A program made the position numbers and the translations under genes. Below the pieces are notes generated by a model. It did not search any database and was not told where the DNA came from. It saw only the letters and a program-made list of their open reading frames with translations. A DNA stretch of 6,767 nucleotides from Acidobacteriota bacterium. GTDB taxonomy: Bacteria; Acidobacteriota; Terriglobia; Terriglobales; Acidobacteriaceae. Numbering within the stretch: the first letter of the stretch is position 1; each line of letters starts with the position of its first letter. Below are positions 1 through 5,860 of this stretch, in pieces. The stretch is from positions 1 through 6,767 of the forward strand of contig JAFAPG010000948.1 of assembly GCA_019247235.1 (NCBI GenBank), written 5' to 3'.

Positions 1-1
1 C

Positions 2-127
2 CCCTCCGTGGGAGATTCCTGTTACTACGGAGGGCGGCGTTTTACCGTTGAACAGATGGAAGGTCACCGCATTGCACGCGTGAAGGTCGAAGATGTTCAG
101 CCGGCTACGGCACCAGTCGGAGACTAA
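2..127 (+). CDS. CorC/HlyC family transporter, C-terminal end (partial)
   Basis: This is the last 41 codons of a gene that enters from the left edge and ends at TAA (125-127). The visible peptide begins PSVGDSCYYGGRRFTVEQME and continues to a R-I-A-R-V-K-V strand. The pattern P-x-x-G-D, then G-G-x-x-F-x-V, then R-I-x-x-V matches the end of the transporter-associated CorC_HlyC domain. That domain closes CNNM/CBS 'hemolysin-like' membrane proteins and some CorC proteins linked to magnesium or cobalt transport. The last dozen residues (DVQPATAPVGD) are a low-complexity tail. The membrane (CNNM) and CBS domains would lie outside the window, so it cannot be decided whether this is a full membrane protein or a soluble CorC-like form. 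The gene converges on the HMG-CoA lyase gene. The family call is fairly good; the exact substrate is unknown. Confidence 0.75.
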   Translation, partial: PSVGDSCYYGGRRFTVEQMEGHRIARVKVEDVQPATAPVGD

Positions 128-153
128 CAGAAACTAAGCACGGTCAGTTAGTC
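122..153. repeat. 7-bp inverted repeat spanning the two convergent stop codons
   Basis: GACTAAC (122-128) and GTTAGTC (147-153) are perfect inverted copies separated by 18 bp. Each arm contains the TAA stop codon of one of the two convergent genes. The stem would be AT-rich and has no U-run, so it is not a typical intrinsic terminator, although a symmetric structure in this place could mark the ends of both transcripts. A seven-base match could also be chance. Confidence 0.4.
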
Positions 154-1026
154 AGCGGCATGCGAAAGGCTGTAGCGAGCGCCTATTTCTCTCGAGGCAC
201 GAAGCAAGGCATCGAGCGGCTCCAGCCGAGGAAGCTCGACTGGACGCTGGCGCAAAGCCTCGAGTAAAGTCTCAGTGGGGATGTTGCCGACGAGCGCGTC
301 TTGGGCAAATGGGCAACCTCCCAAACCAGCGATCGCCCCGTCGAAACGGCGGCACCCCGCGTCGTAGGCGGCCAGTACCTTCCCGGCAGCGTCCTCGGCC
401 CGGCTGTGCAGATGGACGCCGATTTCCAGGTATCCGTAGCGTTCAACCACCGACGAAACCAGCCTGCGCACCTGGTCGGGGGAGGCGCTCCCCGCTGTGT
501 CGGCGAGAGAAATCGTGCGCACACCGCTAGCTTCGAGCAGTTCAACGGCGCTTACAACTTCCTCTGGGTTCCAGGCGTCTCCGTAGGGATTGCCAAACGC
601 CATGGAGATGTACACCACTACATCCAACCCGGCTTGCTCTGCCTTGTTCTGAATCCTTTCGAGCTCATCGAGTGATTGTTCAGGACTTTGATGCTGGTTG
701 CGCGCAAGAAAAGTGGGCGAAACTGAATAGGGAAATCCCACGGTGCCGACCCGGCCACTATGGATGGCACGGTCCGCGCCCTTTTCATTGACGACGATGC
801 CGATAATTTCTGCCTGGTGGTTAGGCTCGAGCTCTTTCAACACCTCGTCGGAGTCGGACATCTGCGGGACCGCTCGTGAAGATACGAACGAGACCGCATC
901 AATATGTTTAAAACCGGCGCTCAGAAGCGCATTCAAATAATTGACCTTGAGATCGGTCGGAATCTGCCCCTGCAAGCCTTGCCAGGCATCGCGAGGACAC
1001 TCGATGATTTTTACCGTCGCGGACAT
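148..1026 (-). CDS. Hydroxymethylglutaryl-CoA lyase (HMGCL/MvaB family)
   Basis: This 292-residue TIM-barrel lyase of the DRE-TIM family is predicted to split HMG-CoA into acetyl-CoA and acetoacetate, the last step of leucine breakdown, in the cytoplasm. The N-terminal block IIECPRDAWQG carries the catalytic Arg12 and metal ligand Asp13. VSFVSSRAVPQM (residues 45-56), SLADTAG (Asp176), the metal-binding HLH (His205, His207), the active-site loop GLGGCPFA with Cys238, and GNIPTE with Asn248 follow in the family order. PRDAWQG in place of PRDGLQ, and one extra residue between Cys238 and Asn248 compared with the human enzyme, match the form I recall from Bacteroidetes and Acidobacteria. The position of human Glu72 is Asp43 here. 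The start is ATG, with a weak AAGGG about 10 nt upstream. The gene begins 26 bp after the pheT stop, so it is probably the last gene of the operon. Substrate specificity within the DRE-TIM family is inferred, not proven. Confidence 0.88.
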   Translation of the reverse strand: MSATVKIIECPRDAWQGLQGQIPTDLKVNYLNALLSAGFKHIDAVSFVSSRAVPQMSDSDEVLKELEPNHQAEIIGIVVNEKGADRAIHSGRVGTVGFPYSVSPTFLARNQHQSPEQSLDELERIQNKAEQAGLDVVVYISMAFGNPYGDAWNPEEVVSAVELLEASGVRTISLADTAGSASPDQVRRLVSSVVERYGYLEIGVHLHSRAEDAAGKVLAAYDAGCRRFDGAIAGLGGCPFAQDALVGNIPTETLLEALRQRPVELPRLEPLDALLRASREIGARYSLSHAAD

Positions 1027-1052
1027 ACCTGGGAACCCTTTCAGGCGGAAAA

Positions 1053-3128
1053 TTAGGCTCTCTGAATACCTCCTAGGCCCTGGAGTGCGGAGATTATATT
1101 ACGGGAGTATTCCCCGACTTCATCTTCGCGCAGGGTGCGTTCCCAAGACTGAAACTTGGCGCGCAGAAGAATCGAGTAATGATCGAGTGGAACTGAGTGG
1201 CCGCGAAAAAGCTCGACCGGCTGAAAGCTCTGTAGGACGGCGAGGCCGATGGCATGCACGGCGCCTTCCATTTGCTCAAAGCTGACGGACTCCGGGAATA
1301 AGAAAGAGAAATCCCGTTCCACCCCAGGAAACTTGGGCAGAGCTCGGTAAAGAACCTCGCGAAGGCCGTGAGCATAGAGTTCAAGGGTGAAAATCTCGGC
1401 TATGAAGACCTTCTGGCGTAGCTTCCTTGCAAGGGCGATCTCTGGATGCAGTGGGCCAAATTGAGCTACCTGCTTGCCGTCCATCCAGACGCGAGCCGAA
1501 CGCGTTGGATCATAGTAATCGGGGGGTTGGTTATCAAAAGCCAATGAGGTGTGCTCGAATAGGCTGAGCAGGTTCTCTATATCCCCTTTGAGAGCCCTGA
1601 AAACATCAATGTCGGACGCCGCGTTACTTTTGTCGAGAACGCTTCCTTGAGGAAGCCCTTGGCGCAGCGCTGACAAGGTCGCTCCGAGACATATCGCTCC
1701 GCGCTCCCAGACAGCCCCATTCGACCTCTGGTAGAGATCCCCCACCTCGAATAAACGAATATTTTCCGTTCCTCGGTTCAGGTTATACGACATCATCGCT
1801 AGCATGCCAGGAACCAGCGAGCTGCGCATCAGGGAGGCTTCGTCGCTGAGCGGGTTGGCGATTTCAACTACCGGTGCCGAGGAGAAGGTCTCTGCGTCCT
1901 GGTGGCCAATGAAGCTGAGCGACAAGCCCTCGTTGTACCCAAGCGATAACAATCGGGAACGAAGCTTTCGTTGCTTGAGCAAGTTCGGGTTTTCTATCAT
2001 TACACCGCGAACGCTGGGCAGAGTATTGGGAAAGTTATCGTAGCCATAGAGGCGAGCAATTTCTTCGATCAGGTCGATCTCACGCTCGACGTCTAGGCGC
2101 CAGGTGGGAATGCGTACCGAGAACTCTGGCGAGGCGACAGGCTCAGGCACCAGTTCAAAGCCCAGCCGCTTCAAAATGGAGAGGACTTCATGGGTGGGAA
2201 GCTTGGTTCCCAACAGGCGATGGACTTGCGCAATACGCAAAACCACCGGTGCTTGATCCAGTTCGCGAGCAATGGCATCGAGGGTGCCTCGGAGTCTGCC
2301 TCCGCCACTCGCCAGGATCCGCTCTGTCACGAGCCCACAAGCCAGGGGAGTCGCCGCAAAGTCGGCGCCGCGTTCGAAGCGGTGGGAGGCGTCGGTGTGT
2401 AGTCCATGTCGCTTAGCGGTTTTGCGCACTGCCACCGGATCAAACCAGGCGGATTCGATCAGAATGTTTCTGGTTTTATCGGTAATCATGGTGTCATAAC
2501 CACCCATGACACCGGCGAGAGCGACGGGTTTATTTTGGTCGGCGATGATCAGGTCTTCCGGGTAGAGCTTCCGCTCAACTCCATCCAGGGTTGTGAGCAG
2601 CTCCCCGGCCCGAGCGCGGCGAACCACAATCTTGCCCCCGGCGAGGAGATCGAGATCAAACGCGTGCGTGGGGTGCCCTATTTCCCAGAGGGTGTAGTTG
2701 CTGGCGTCGGCGGCGTTGTTGATAAGCCGCTGATCGATTAGCCTCAGCCGGTCAGCGATGAATGGCGGAGAGGGCCGAATCTGAATATCCTCGATCAGCT
2801 GCGCCGTATAACGCGCGCAACCCTCGGGATCGGCGATGTCAATTTCGACGGTGGCAGTTTGAGGTGGTGAATTTCCTCCGGCTGCCGCGTTTTCGCCCGC
2901 CGGAGATTTTAAGGGAAGGTCATAAACTGCCGCAGCCTCTCGAGCGATGCCATAGTGATTCATGGCATCCGGTCGGTTGGTGCCAATCTCCATTTCGAAG
3001 AGGGTACTGGAGCCCTCCCCCGATAGTTCTTCAACCGCCAAGCCAGCCCGGCTGAGATCTTCCGCTATCTGCCGGTCACTGGGCGTTAGGTCAACGAAGT
3101 CGCGTAGCCAATGAGGAGAAATTTTCAC
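1053..3128 (-). CDS. pheT: Phenylalanyl-tRNA synthetase beta subunit, form without EMAP tRNA-binding domain
   Basis: This is the beta chain of the (alpha-beta)2 synthetase that charges tRNA-Phe. It has 691 residues, against about 790-800 in E. coli. It opens with the usual MKISPHWLRDFV segment (B1). Where most bacterial PheT carry an inserted OB-fold (EMAP/tRNA_bind) of about 110 residues, it passes directly from RAGLAVEELSG to FEMEIGTNRPDAMNHYGIAREAA (residues 45-66). The B3/B4 editing domain follows (about 100-270), with HPTHAFD and the HGLHTDASHRFERG block conserved, so post-transfer editing of Tyr-tRNA is probably kept. Next come B5 (about 293-366), the catalytic-like core (about 375-590) and the C-terminal ferredoxin-fold anticodon-binding domain (about 598-690, FPGVERDFSF to SWERTLREDEV). 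The start codon is GTG at 3128, with AGGGA 5 nt upstream. pheS ends 39 bp upstream. The reading frame is intact, so the missing domain is not the result of a frameshift. Confidence 0.97.
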   Translation of the reverse strand: MKISPHWLRDFVDLTPSDRQIAEDLSRAGLAVEELSGEGSSTLFEMEIGTNRPDAMNHYGIAREAAAVYDLPLKSPAGENAAAGGNSPPQTATVEIDIADPEGCARYTAQLIEDIQIRPSPPFIADRLRLIDQRLINNAADASNYTLWEIGHPTHAFDLDLLAGGKIVVRRARAGELLTTLDGVERKLYPEDLIIADQNKPVALAGVMGGYDTMITDKTRNILIESAWFDPVAVRKTAKRHGLHTDASHRFERGADFAATPLACGLVTERILASGGGRLRGTLDAIARELDQAPVVLRIAQVHRLLGTKLPTHEVLSILKRLGFELVPEPVASPEFSVRIPTWRLDVEREIDLIEEIARLYGYDNFPNTLPSVRGVMIENPNLLKQRKLRSRLLSLGYNEGLSLSFIGHQDAETFSSAPVVEIANPLSDEASLMRSSLVPGMLAMMSYNLNRGTENIRLFEVGDLYQRSNGAVWERGAICLGATLSALRQGLPQGSVLDKSNAASDIDVFRALKGDIENLLSLFEHTSLAFDNQPPDYYDPTRSARVWMDGKQVAQFGPLHPEIALARKLRQKVFIAEIFTLELYAHGLREVLYRALPKFPGVERDFSFLFPESVSFEQMEGAVHAIGLAVLQSFQPVELFRGHSVPLDHYSILLRAKFQSWERTLREDEVGEYSRNIISALQGLGGIQRA

Positions 3129-3167
3129 CTGTATCCCTGAAACAAACCCGGAGCTTCTCTAGCCCCC

Positions 3168-4280
3168 CTATTTAAACTGTTCTAGAAACCTCAGATCGCC
3201 TTGGAAAAACAGCTGCAAATCATCTAGCCCAAACTTCAGCATGGCGATGCGATCAACGCCCATGCCGAACGCGAAGGCAGAGATTTTTTCCGGATCATAG
3301 CCCCGCTGTTTGACGAACTCAAACACATTGGGATCAACCATGCCGCAGCCGAGTATCTCGATCCAGCCGGTCCGCTTGCAAGGACGACATGGTTCCTCCC
3401 CTCGCCTTCCTGTTCCTCCGCAAATAAAGCAGGAAACGAACATCTCGGCGCTCGGTTCGGTGAAGGGAAAGAAGGAAGGGCGAAAGCTAGTTTTGACTTG
3501 GCTTCCAAATAGCGCCTTCATGGCATGATCGAGGGTGCCCTTCAGGTCACCAAAGGTGATGTCGGAATCCACTGCCAGGCCCTCGATCTGATGGAACATG
3601 GGCGAATGGCTGGCATCGGGAGGATCATTGCGGTGCACCTTGCCGGCGGCCAAGATGCGCAACGGCGGTCCAACTTTTTCCATGGTGCGGATCTGCACGG
3701 GCGAGGTATGGGTACGCAGTAGTAGGCGCTCTCGCGCTGGTTTTCCTTCCTGATTGGCCAGGAAAAGTGTGTCCTGAGTATCGCGCGCGGGATGGTCGAG
3801 GGGAAAATTTAAGGCCTCGAAATTATAGTAATCGCTCTCGACGATTGGTCCTTCGACCAGGGAATAGCCAAGCCTGGCGAATACCTGAACGATCTCTTCC
3901 ATGGTCCGAGTGATCGGATGTTCCGCGCCAATGGGACGGCGGATACCGGGAAGCGAGATATCTATGCTGCTTTCAGGCGCCGCTTTTCCAACCTGCTGGG
4001 CCTTGAACTCAACTCTTTTTTCGACTTCCAGCTTGAGTTGGTTTACCCGTCGCCCGACTTCCGGTTTTATATCCTTGGGCGCGCTACGCAACCATTCATT
4101 CACTTGAGTGAGAATGCCGCCTTTGCGCGCCAGCCACCGATCGCGAAATGCCTTGCGAGTGTCTGAGGTTTTAACGGCAGCGGCTTCGGCCTCAACTGCG
4201 GCCAGTAATTCGGCCACATGCCGGTCCAGGGCCTGGGGGGAGAAATCACTGAGTTTGGGAACCTTATAGAGCGCAACCAT
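3168..4280 (-). CDS. pheS: Phenylalanyl-tRNA synthetase alpha subunit with a cysteine-rich insertion
   Basis: This is the catalytic chain of phenylalanyl-tRNA synthetase, a class II enzyme that activates Phe with ATP and transfers it to the 2'-OH of tRNA-Phe. It has 370 residues, against about 330-345 for typical bacterial PheS. Residues 10-100 form the tRNA-binding helical coiled-coil arm. Motif 1 is near HPITRTMEEIVQVFARLGY (121-139), motif 2 is GKVHRNDPPDASHSPMFHQ (213-231), and FPFTEPSAE (271-279) lines the phenylalanine pocket. Motif 3 is FAFGMGVDRIAML (336-348), and the chain ends with the usual DLRFLEQFK. Between TEPSAE and ILGCGMVDPNVF an insertion carries Cys284-x2-Cys287 and Cys298-x2-Cys301. 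The first half fits the DnaJ motif CxxCxGxG, which suggests a small zinc knuckle. The start is ATG, preceded by AAGGAAAGGG. The gene lies 168 bp after rplT and 39 bp before pheT. No Phe-rich leader peptide or T-box was seen upstream. Confidence 0.97.
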   Translation of the reverse strand: MVALYKVPKLSDFSPQALDRHVAELLAAVEAEAAAVKTSDTRKAFRDRWLARKGGILTQVNEWLRSAPKDIKPEVGRRVNQLKLEVEKRVEFKAQQVGKAAPESSIDISLPGIRRPIGAEHPITRTMEEIVQVFARLGYSLVEGPIVESDYYNFEALNFPLDHPARDTQDTLFLANQEGKPARERLLLRTHTSPVQIRTMEKVGPPLRILAAGKVHRNDPPDASHSPMFHQIEGLAVDSDITFGDLKGTLDHAMKALFGSQVKTSFRPSFFPFTEPSAEMFVSCFICGGTGRRGEEPCRPCKRTGWIEILGCGMVDPNVFEFVKQRGYDPEKISAFAFGMGVDRIAMLKFGLDDLQLFFQGDLRFLEQFK

Positions 4281-4411
4281 TCGCTGCCCTTTCCTTGGTT
4301 CGAATGCCTGCTGCTGTCTTCGAGAGGTCTCGTTGGGGCGAAGCAGGGTGTCGATCAGAACTTAGGTTGGAGCGACCATCGTCCGGGTTGTGAAATCCGA
4401 GTGCGCAAGTA

Positions 4412-4425
4412 AGGGCGAAGGCCCT
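4412..4425 (-). repeat. Short hairpin after rplT
   Basis: On the transcribed strand AGGGC, loop CTTC, GCCCT forms a 5-bp GC-rich stem about 24 nt after the rplT stop codon. It is not followed by a U-run, so it is a weak terminator candidate at best. It may be an RNA-processing or 3'-end stabilising element between the ribosomal-protein genes and pheST. The rest of the 168-bp rplT-pheS gap shows only a small CGAGA-CC-TCTCG repeat (4321-4332) and no clear promoter. Confidence 0.35.
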
Positions 4426-4448
4426 AGTAGCCGGTCGAGAGCTGGTAT

Positions 4449-4811
4449 CTAGGCCCCGCCGAGTGCGCTCTTAGCTTGCTCGGCGAGGCTTCTAAAGGCG
4501 GCGGCATCATTGACTGCCAGATCTGCCAAAATCTTGCGATCCAGTTCGACACCCGCGACTTTCAACCCATGGATGAATTGGTTGTAGTTGAGGCCGTTAA
4601 GTTTAGCCGCCGCACCGATACGCACAATCCACAATGAACGAAACTGACGTTTTTTTTGGCGTCGGCCAGCATAGGCAAATTTCAGCCCGCGCTCGACAGC
4701 CTCCTTGGCCGATCGGTACAGTTTGGACTTAGTAAGAAAGTAACCACTGGCGCGATCGAGGATTTTTTTACGTTTCGCGCGACGCTTAGTGCCACGCTTG
4801 ACTCGGGGCAT
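4449..4811 (-). CDS. rplT: 50S ribosomal protein L20
   Basis: This 120-residue protein binds 23S rRNA early in assembly of the large subunit. The sequence starts with the family hallmark MPRVKRGTKRRAKRKKIL, a very basic N-terminal extension that threads into the rRNA. It continues with GYF, SKLYRSAKEAVERGLKFAY and the globular domain (RQFRSLWIVRIGAAAKLNGL, then YNQFIHGLKVAGVELDRKIL). The length is within the usual range of about 115-120. The start is ATG at 4811, with a strong AAGGAG 6 nt upstream. In E. coli and Bacillus L20 represses its own operon by binding mRNA that mimics its rRNA site. The structured gaps either side of rpmI could serve this role here, but that is inference. The gap to rpmI is 150 bp, long for adjacent ribosomal-protein genes. 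Confidence 0.98.
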   Translation of the reverse strand: MPRVKRGTKRRAKRKKILDRASGYFLTKSKLYRSAKEAVERGLKFAYAGRRQKKRQFRSLWIVRIGAAAKLNGLNYNQFIHGLKVAGVELDRKILADLAVNDAAAFRSLAEQAKSALGGA

Positions 4812-4879
4812 ATTCGACTCCTTTTTTGCTAACTGAGTGTGGCGGCTGAAGGCAGGATTTGTGCCTCTTCACTCGCCCG

Positions 4880-4897
4880 CGTGATCATCTGATCACG
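4880..4897 (-). repeat. Perfect 8-bp inverted repeat between rpmI and rplT
   Basis: CGTGATCA and TGATCACG flank a central GA dinucleotide on the transcribed strand, giving a stem of seven to eight pairs in the mRNA. It sits near the middle of the 150-bp rpmI-rplT gap. The bases that follow (CGGGCGAGTG) contain no U-run, so it is not an intrinsic terminator. It could be a regulatory or processing hairpin, or a protein-binding palindrome. Confidence 0.5.
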
Positions 4898-4961
4898 TCT
4901 ACCCTTAGGTGCTGTCCGTTCTTTCACTCCTCCCGGCGTTTGGCGGAGTCAGGAGCGAGGC

Positions 4962-5156
4962 TCAGTAAGGGATCATTCGTTTGACTTTCGGCGTATCCGC
5001 TTCGCTTACCAGCACGTTTCCGCCTAGTTTTCGCTTACGCTTCTTATCCTTAGAAGTAAGGATATGGCGTAAAAACGAGTGCGAGCGCTTCACCTTCCCG
5101 GTCGCAGTCTTCTTAAAACGCTTGGCAGCGCCTTTGTGCGTTTTCAGCTTGGGCAC
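4962..5156 (-). CDS. rpmI: 50S ribosomal protein L35
   Basis: This is a 64-residue basic protein of the large subunit. With GTG at 5156 as start it reads MPKLKTHKGAAKRFKKTATG, then KVKRSHSFLRHILTSKDKKR, then KRKLGGNVLVSEADTPKVKRMIPY. This is a complete L35 of normal length (about 64-66). The start was chosen because the family begins exactly at PKLKTHKGA and because GGAG lies 5 nt before the GTG. A longer reading back to a TTG at 5198 would add 14 non-conserved residues and has no ribosome binding site. The gene follows infC after 81 bp and precedes rplT by 150 bp. Its stop is TGA. Confidence 0.97.
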   Translation of the reverse strand: MPKLKTHKGAAKRFKKTATGKVKRSHSFLRHILTSKDKKRKRKLGGNVLVSEADTPKVKRMIPY

Positions 5157-5161
5157 GATAA

Positions 5162-5165
5162 CTCC
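5162..5165 (-). promoter_or_regulatory. Ribosome binding site of rpmI
   Basis: GGAG on the minus strand stands 5 nt before the GTG at 5156. It supports the 64-residue L35 start over an upstream in-frame TTG. Confidence 0.7.
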
Positions 5166-5175
5166 AATACTTAAG

Positions 5176-5200
5176 ATTTGCGCCGAGCGGCGCGACAAAT
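5176..5200 (-). repeat. GC-rich hairpin in the rpmI leader
   Basis: In the mRNA, GCGCCG and CGGCGC (5180-5193) pair around a CU centre. ATTT and AAAT extend the stem after a three-base bulge (GTC) on one side. The hairpin ends about 10 nt before the rpmI ribosome binding site and lies within the 81-bp infC-rpmI gap. In E. coli the L20 operator includes the infC-rpmI region, so this is a plausible analogue, though no sequence homology is claimed. It is followed by AAATCTTAAG rather than a U-run, so it is not a terminator. Confidence 0.5.
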
Positions 5201-5237
5201 GGATCGAGGACCCCGGTCAACCGCTAAGAGCGTGAGT

Positions 5238-5801
5238 TTACGCTTGGCTAGCTCGCGGCTGCGGTGCCGCAGCTTTTTCGCCCGGACGCTTGGCATTGGG
5301 CGCGAGAATCGCATGCAGGGTATTGCCCTCTTGGCGGGGGCGAAATTCGACCACGCCTCGGTCCCCGATATCTTTGATCAGTCGCTCCAGAATTTCTCGT
5401 CCTAAGCCAGTGCGTGTCATCTCACGTCCGCGAAAAAAGATCGTGGCCTTCACCTTATCGCCATCATCGAGAAAGCGAAGCACGTGGTTTTTCTTGGTCT
5501 CATAGTCGTGATCGTCCACATTGATGCGAAACTTCACTTCTTTAACGGTAATAATCTTCTGGTGTTTCTTGGCTTCACGCTCCTTTTTTTCCTGCTGATA
5601 GAGATATTTCCCGTAATCCATGATGCGGCAGACAGGCGGCTGCGCGGTAGGAGAGATCTCAACCAGGTCCAAATTTTTTTCCCGGGCTAACTTAAGGGCT
5701 TCGTAAGGGGGCAGGACGCCAATCTGCTTGCCCTCGTCGTCGATGACGCGAATCTCGCGGGCCCGAATACGCTCATTGGTGCGGATAAAACGCTTATCGA
5801 T
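5238..5801 (-). CDS. infC: Translation initiation factor IF-3, probable AUC start
   Basis: IF3 binds the 30S subunit, keeps the subunits apart and rejects wrong start codons and non-initiator tRNA. From ATC at 5801 it is 187 residues long. The N-domain starts IDKRFIRTNERIRAREIRVI and runs through DLVEISPTAQPPVC. The family signature RIMDYGKYLYQQEK is at about 59-72, followed by a lysine-rich linker. The C-domain contains KEVKFRINVDDHDYETK, RFLDDGDKVKATIFFRGREM and a final LAPNAK, and then an Ala/Pro tail. No ATG, GTG or TTG occurs in frame between the upstream in-frame stop (TAA, 5814-5816) and a TTG at 5672. Starting at that TTG would delete most of the conserved N-domain. ATC is preceded by GGAGGT at ideal distance. 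E. coli infC starts with AUU, which IF3 itself discriminates against, and AUC should allow the same self-repression (inference). It is the first gene of the operon. Confidence 0.96.
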   Translation of the reverse strand: MDKRFIRTNERIRAREIRVIDDEGKQIGVLPPYEALKLAREKNLDLVEISPTAQPPVCRIMDYGKYLYQQEKKEREAKKHQKIITVKEVKFRINVDDHDYETKKNHVLRFLDDGDKVKATIFFRGREMTRTGLGREILERLIKDIGDRGVVEFRPRQEGNTLHAILAPNAKRPGEKAAAPQPRASQA

Positions 5802-5805
5802 ACTA

Positions 5806-5811
5806 ACCTCC
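5806..5811 (-). promoter_or_regulatory. Strong Shine-Dalgarno of infC that fixes an ATC start
   Basis: GGAGGT, a six-base match to the anti-Shine-Dalgarno, ends 4 nt before ATC (5799-5801). No standard start codon lies in any suitable position behind it in the IF3 frame, so this site is the main evidence for initiation at AUC. Confidence 0.8.
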
Positions 5812-5841
5812 GTTTACTTTCAACGGCATAAGAATCAAAAA

Positions 5842-5850
5842 ATTATAGCA
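5842..5850 (-). promoter_or_regulatory. Extended -10 promoter for the infC operon
   Basis: The minus strand reads TGCTATAAT, a perfect extended -10 element (TG-n-TATAAT). Transcription would start near 5834-5836 and leave a leader of about 33-35 nt before the infC ATC. The -35 position (about 5865-5870, GTACCC) is poor, as expected for extended -10 promoters. The rest of the 239-bp gap upstream (5802-6040) shows no gene, no T-run terminator for the metallophosphoesterase gene, and a stray TTGACA (5897-5902) spaced too far away to pair with this -10. Confidence 0.7.
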
Positions 5851-5860
5851 TGGAGCCTGT

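Noticed and set aside
301..675. Plus-strand open frame of 124 codons over the HMG-CoA lyase gene
   Set aside because: It is antisense to a well-conserved gene and its product shows no domain-like pattern; it is a shadow frame of a GC-rich gene.
4362..4379. Five-codon reading frame MVAPT upstream of pheS as a possible leader peptide for attenuation
   Set aside because: It contains no phenylalanine codon, has no ribosome binding site and is not followed by terminator/antiterminator stems with a U-run.
4281..4448. T-box riboswitch or tRNA gene in the rplT-pheS gap
   Set aside because: No T-box core sequence, specifier stem or cloverleaf pattern was found; only short hairpins are present.
4962..5198. 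Longer L35 reading starting at TTG 5198 (78 residues)
   Set aside because: The extra 14 residues are not part of L35, no ribosome binding site precedes the TTG, and GTG 5156 has one and matches the family start.
5238..5672. Shorter IF3 reading starting at TTG 5672 (144 residues)
   Set aside because: It would remove most of the conserved N-domain, has no ribosome binding site, and the full domain continues in frame to an ATC behind GGAGGT.
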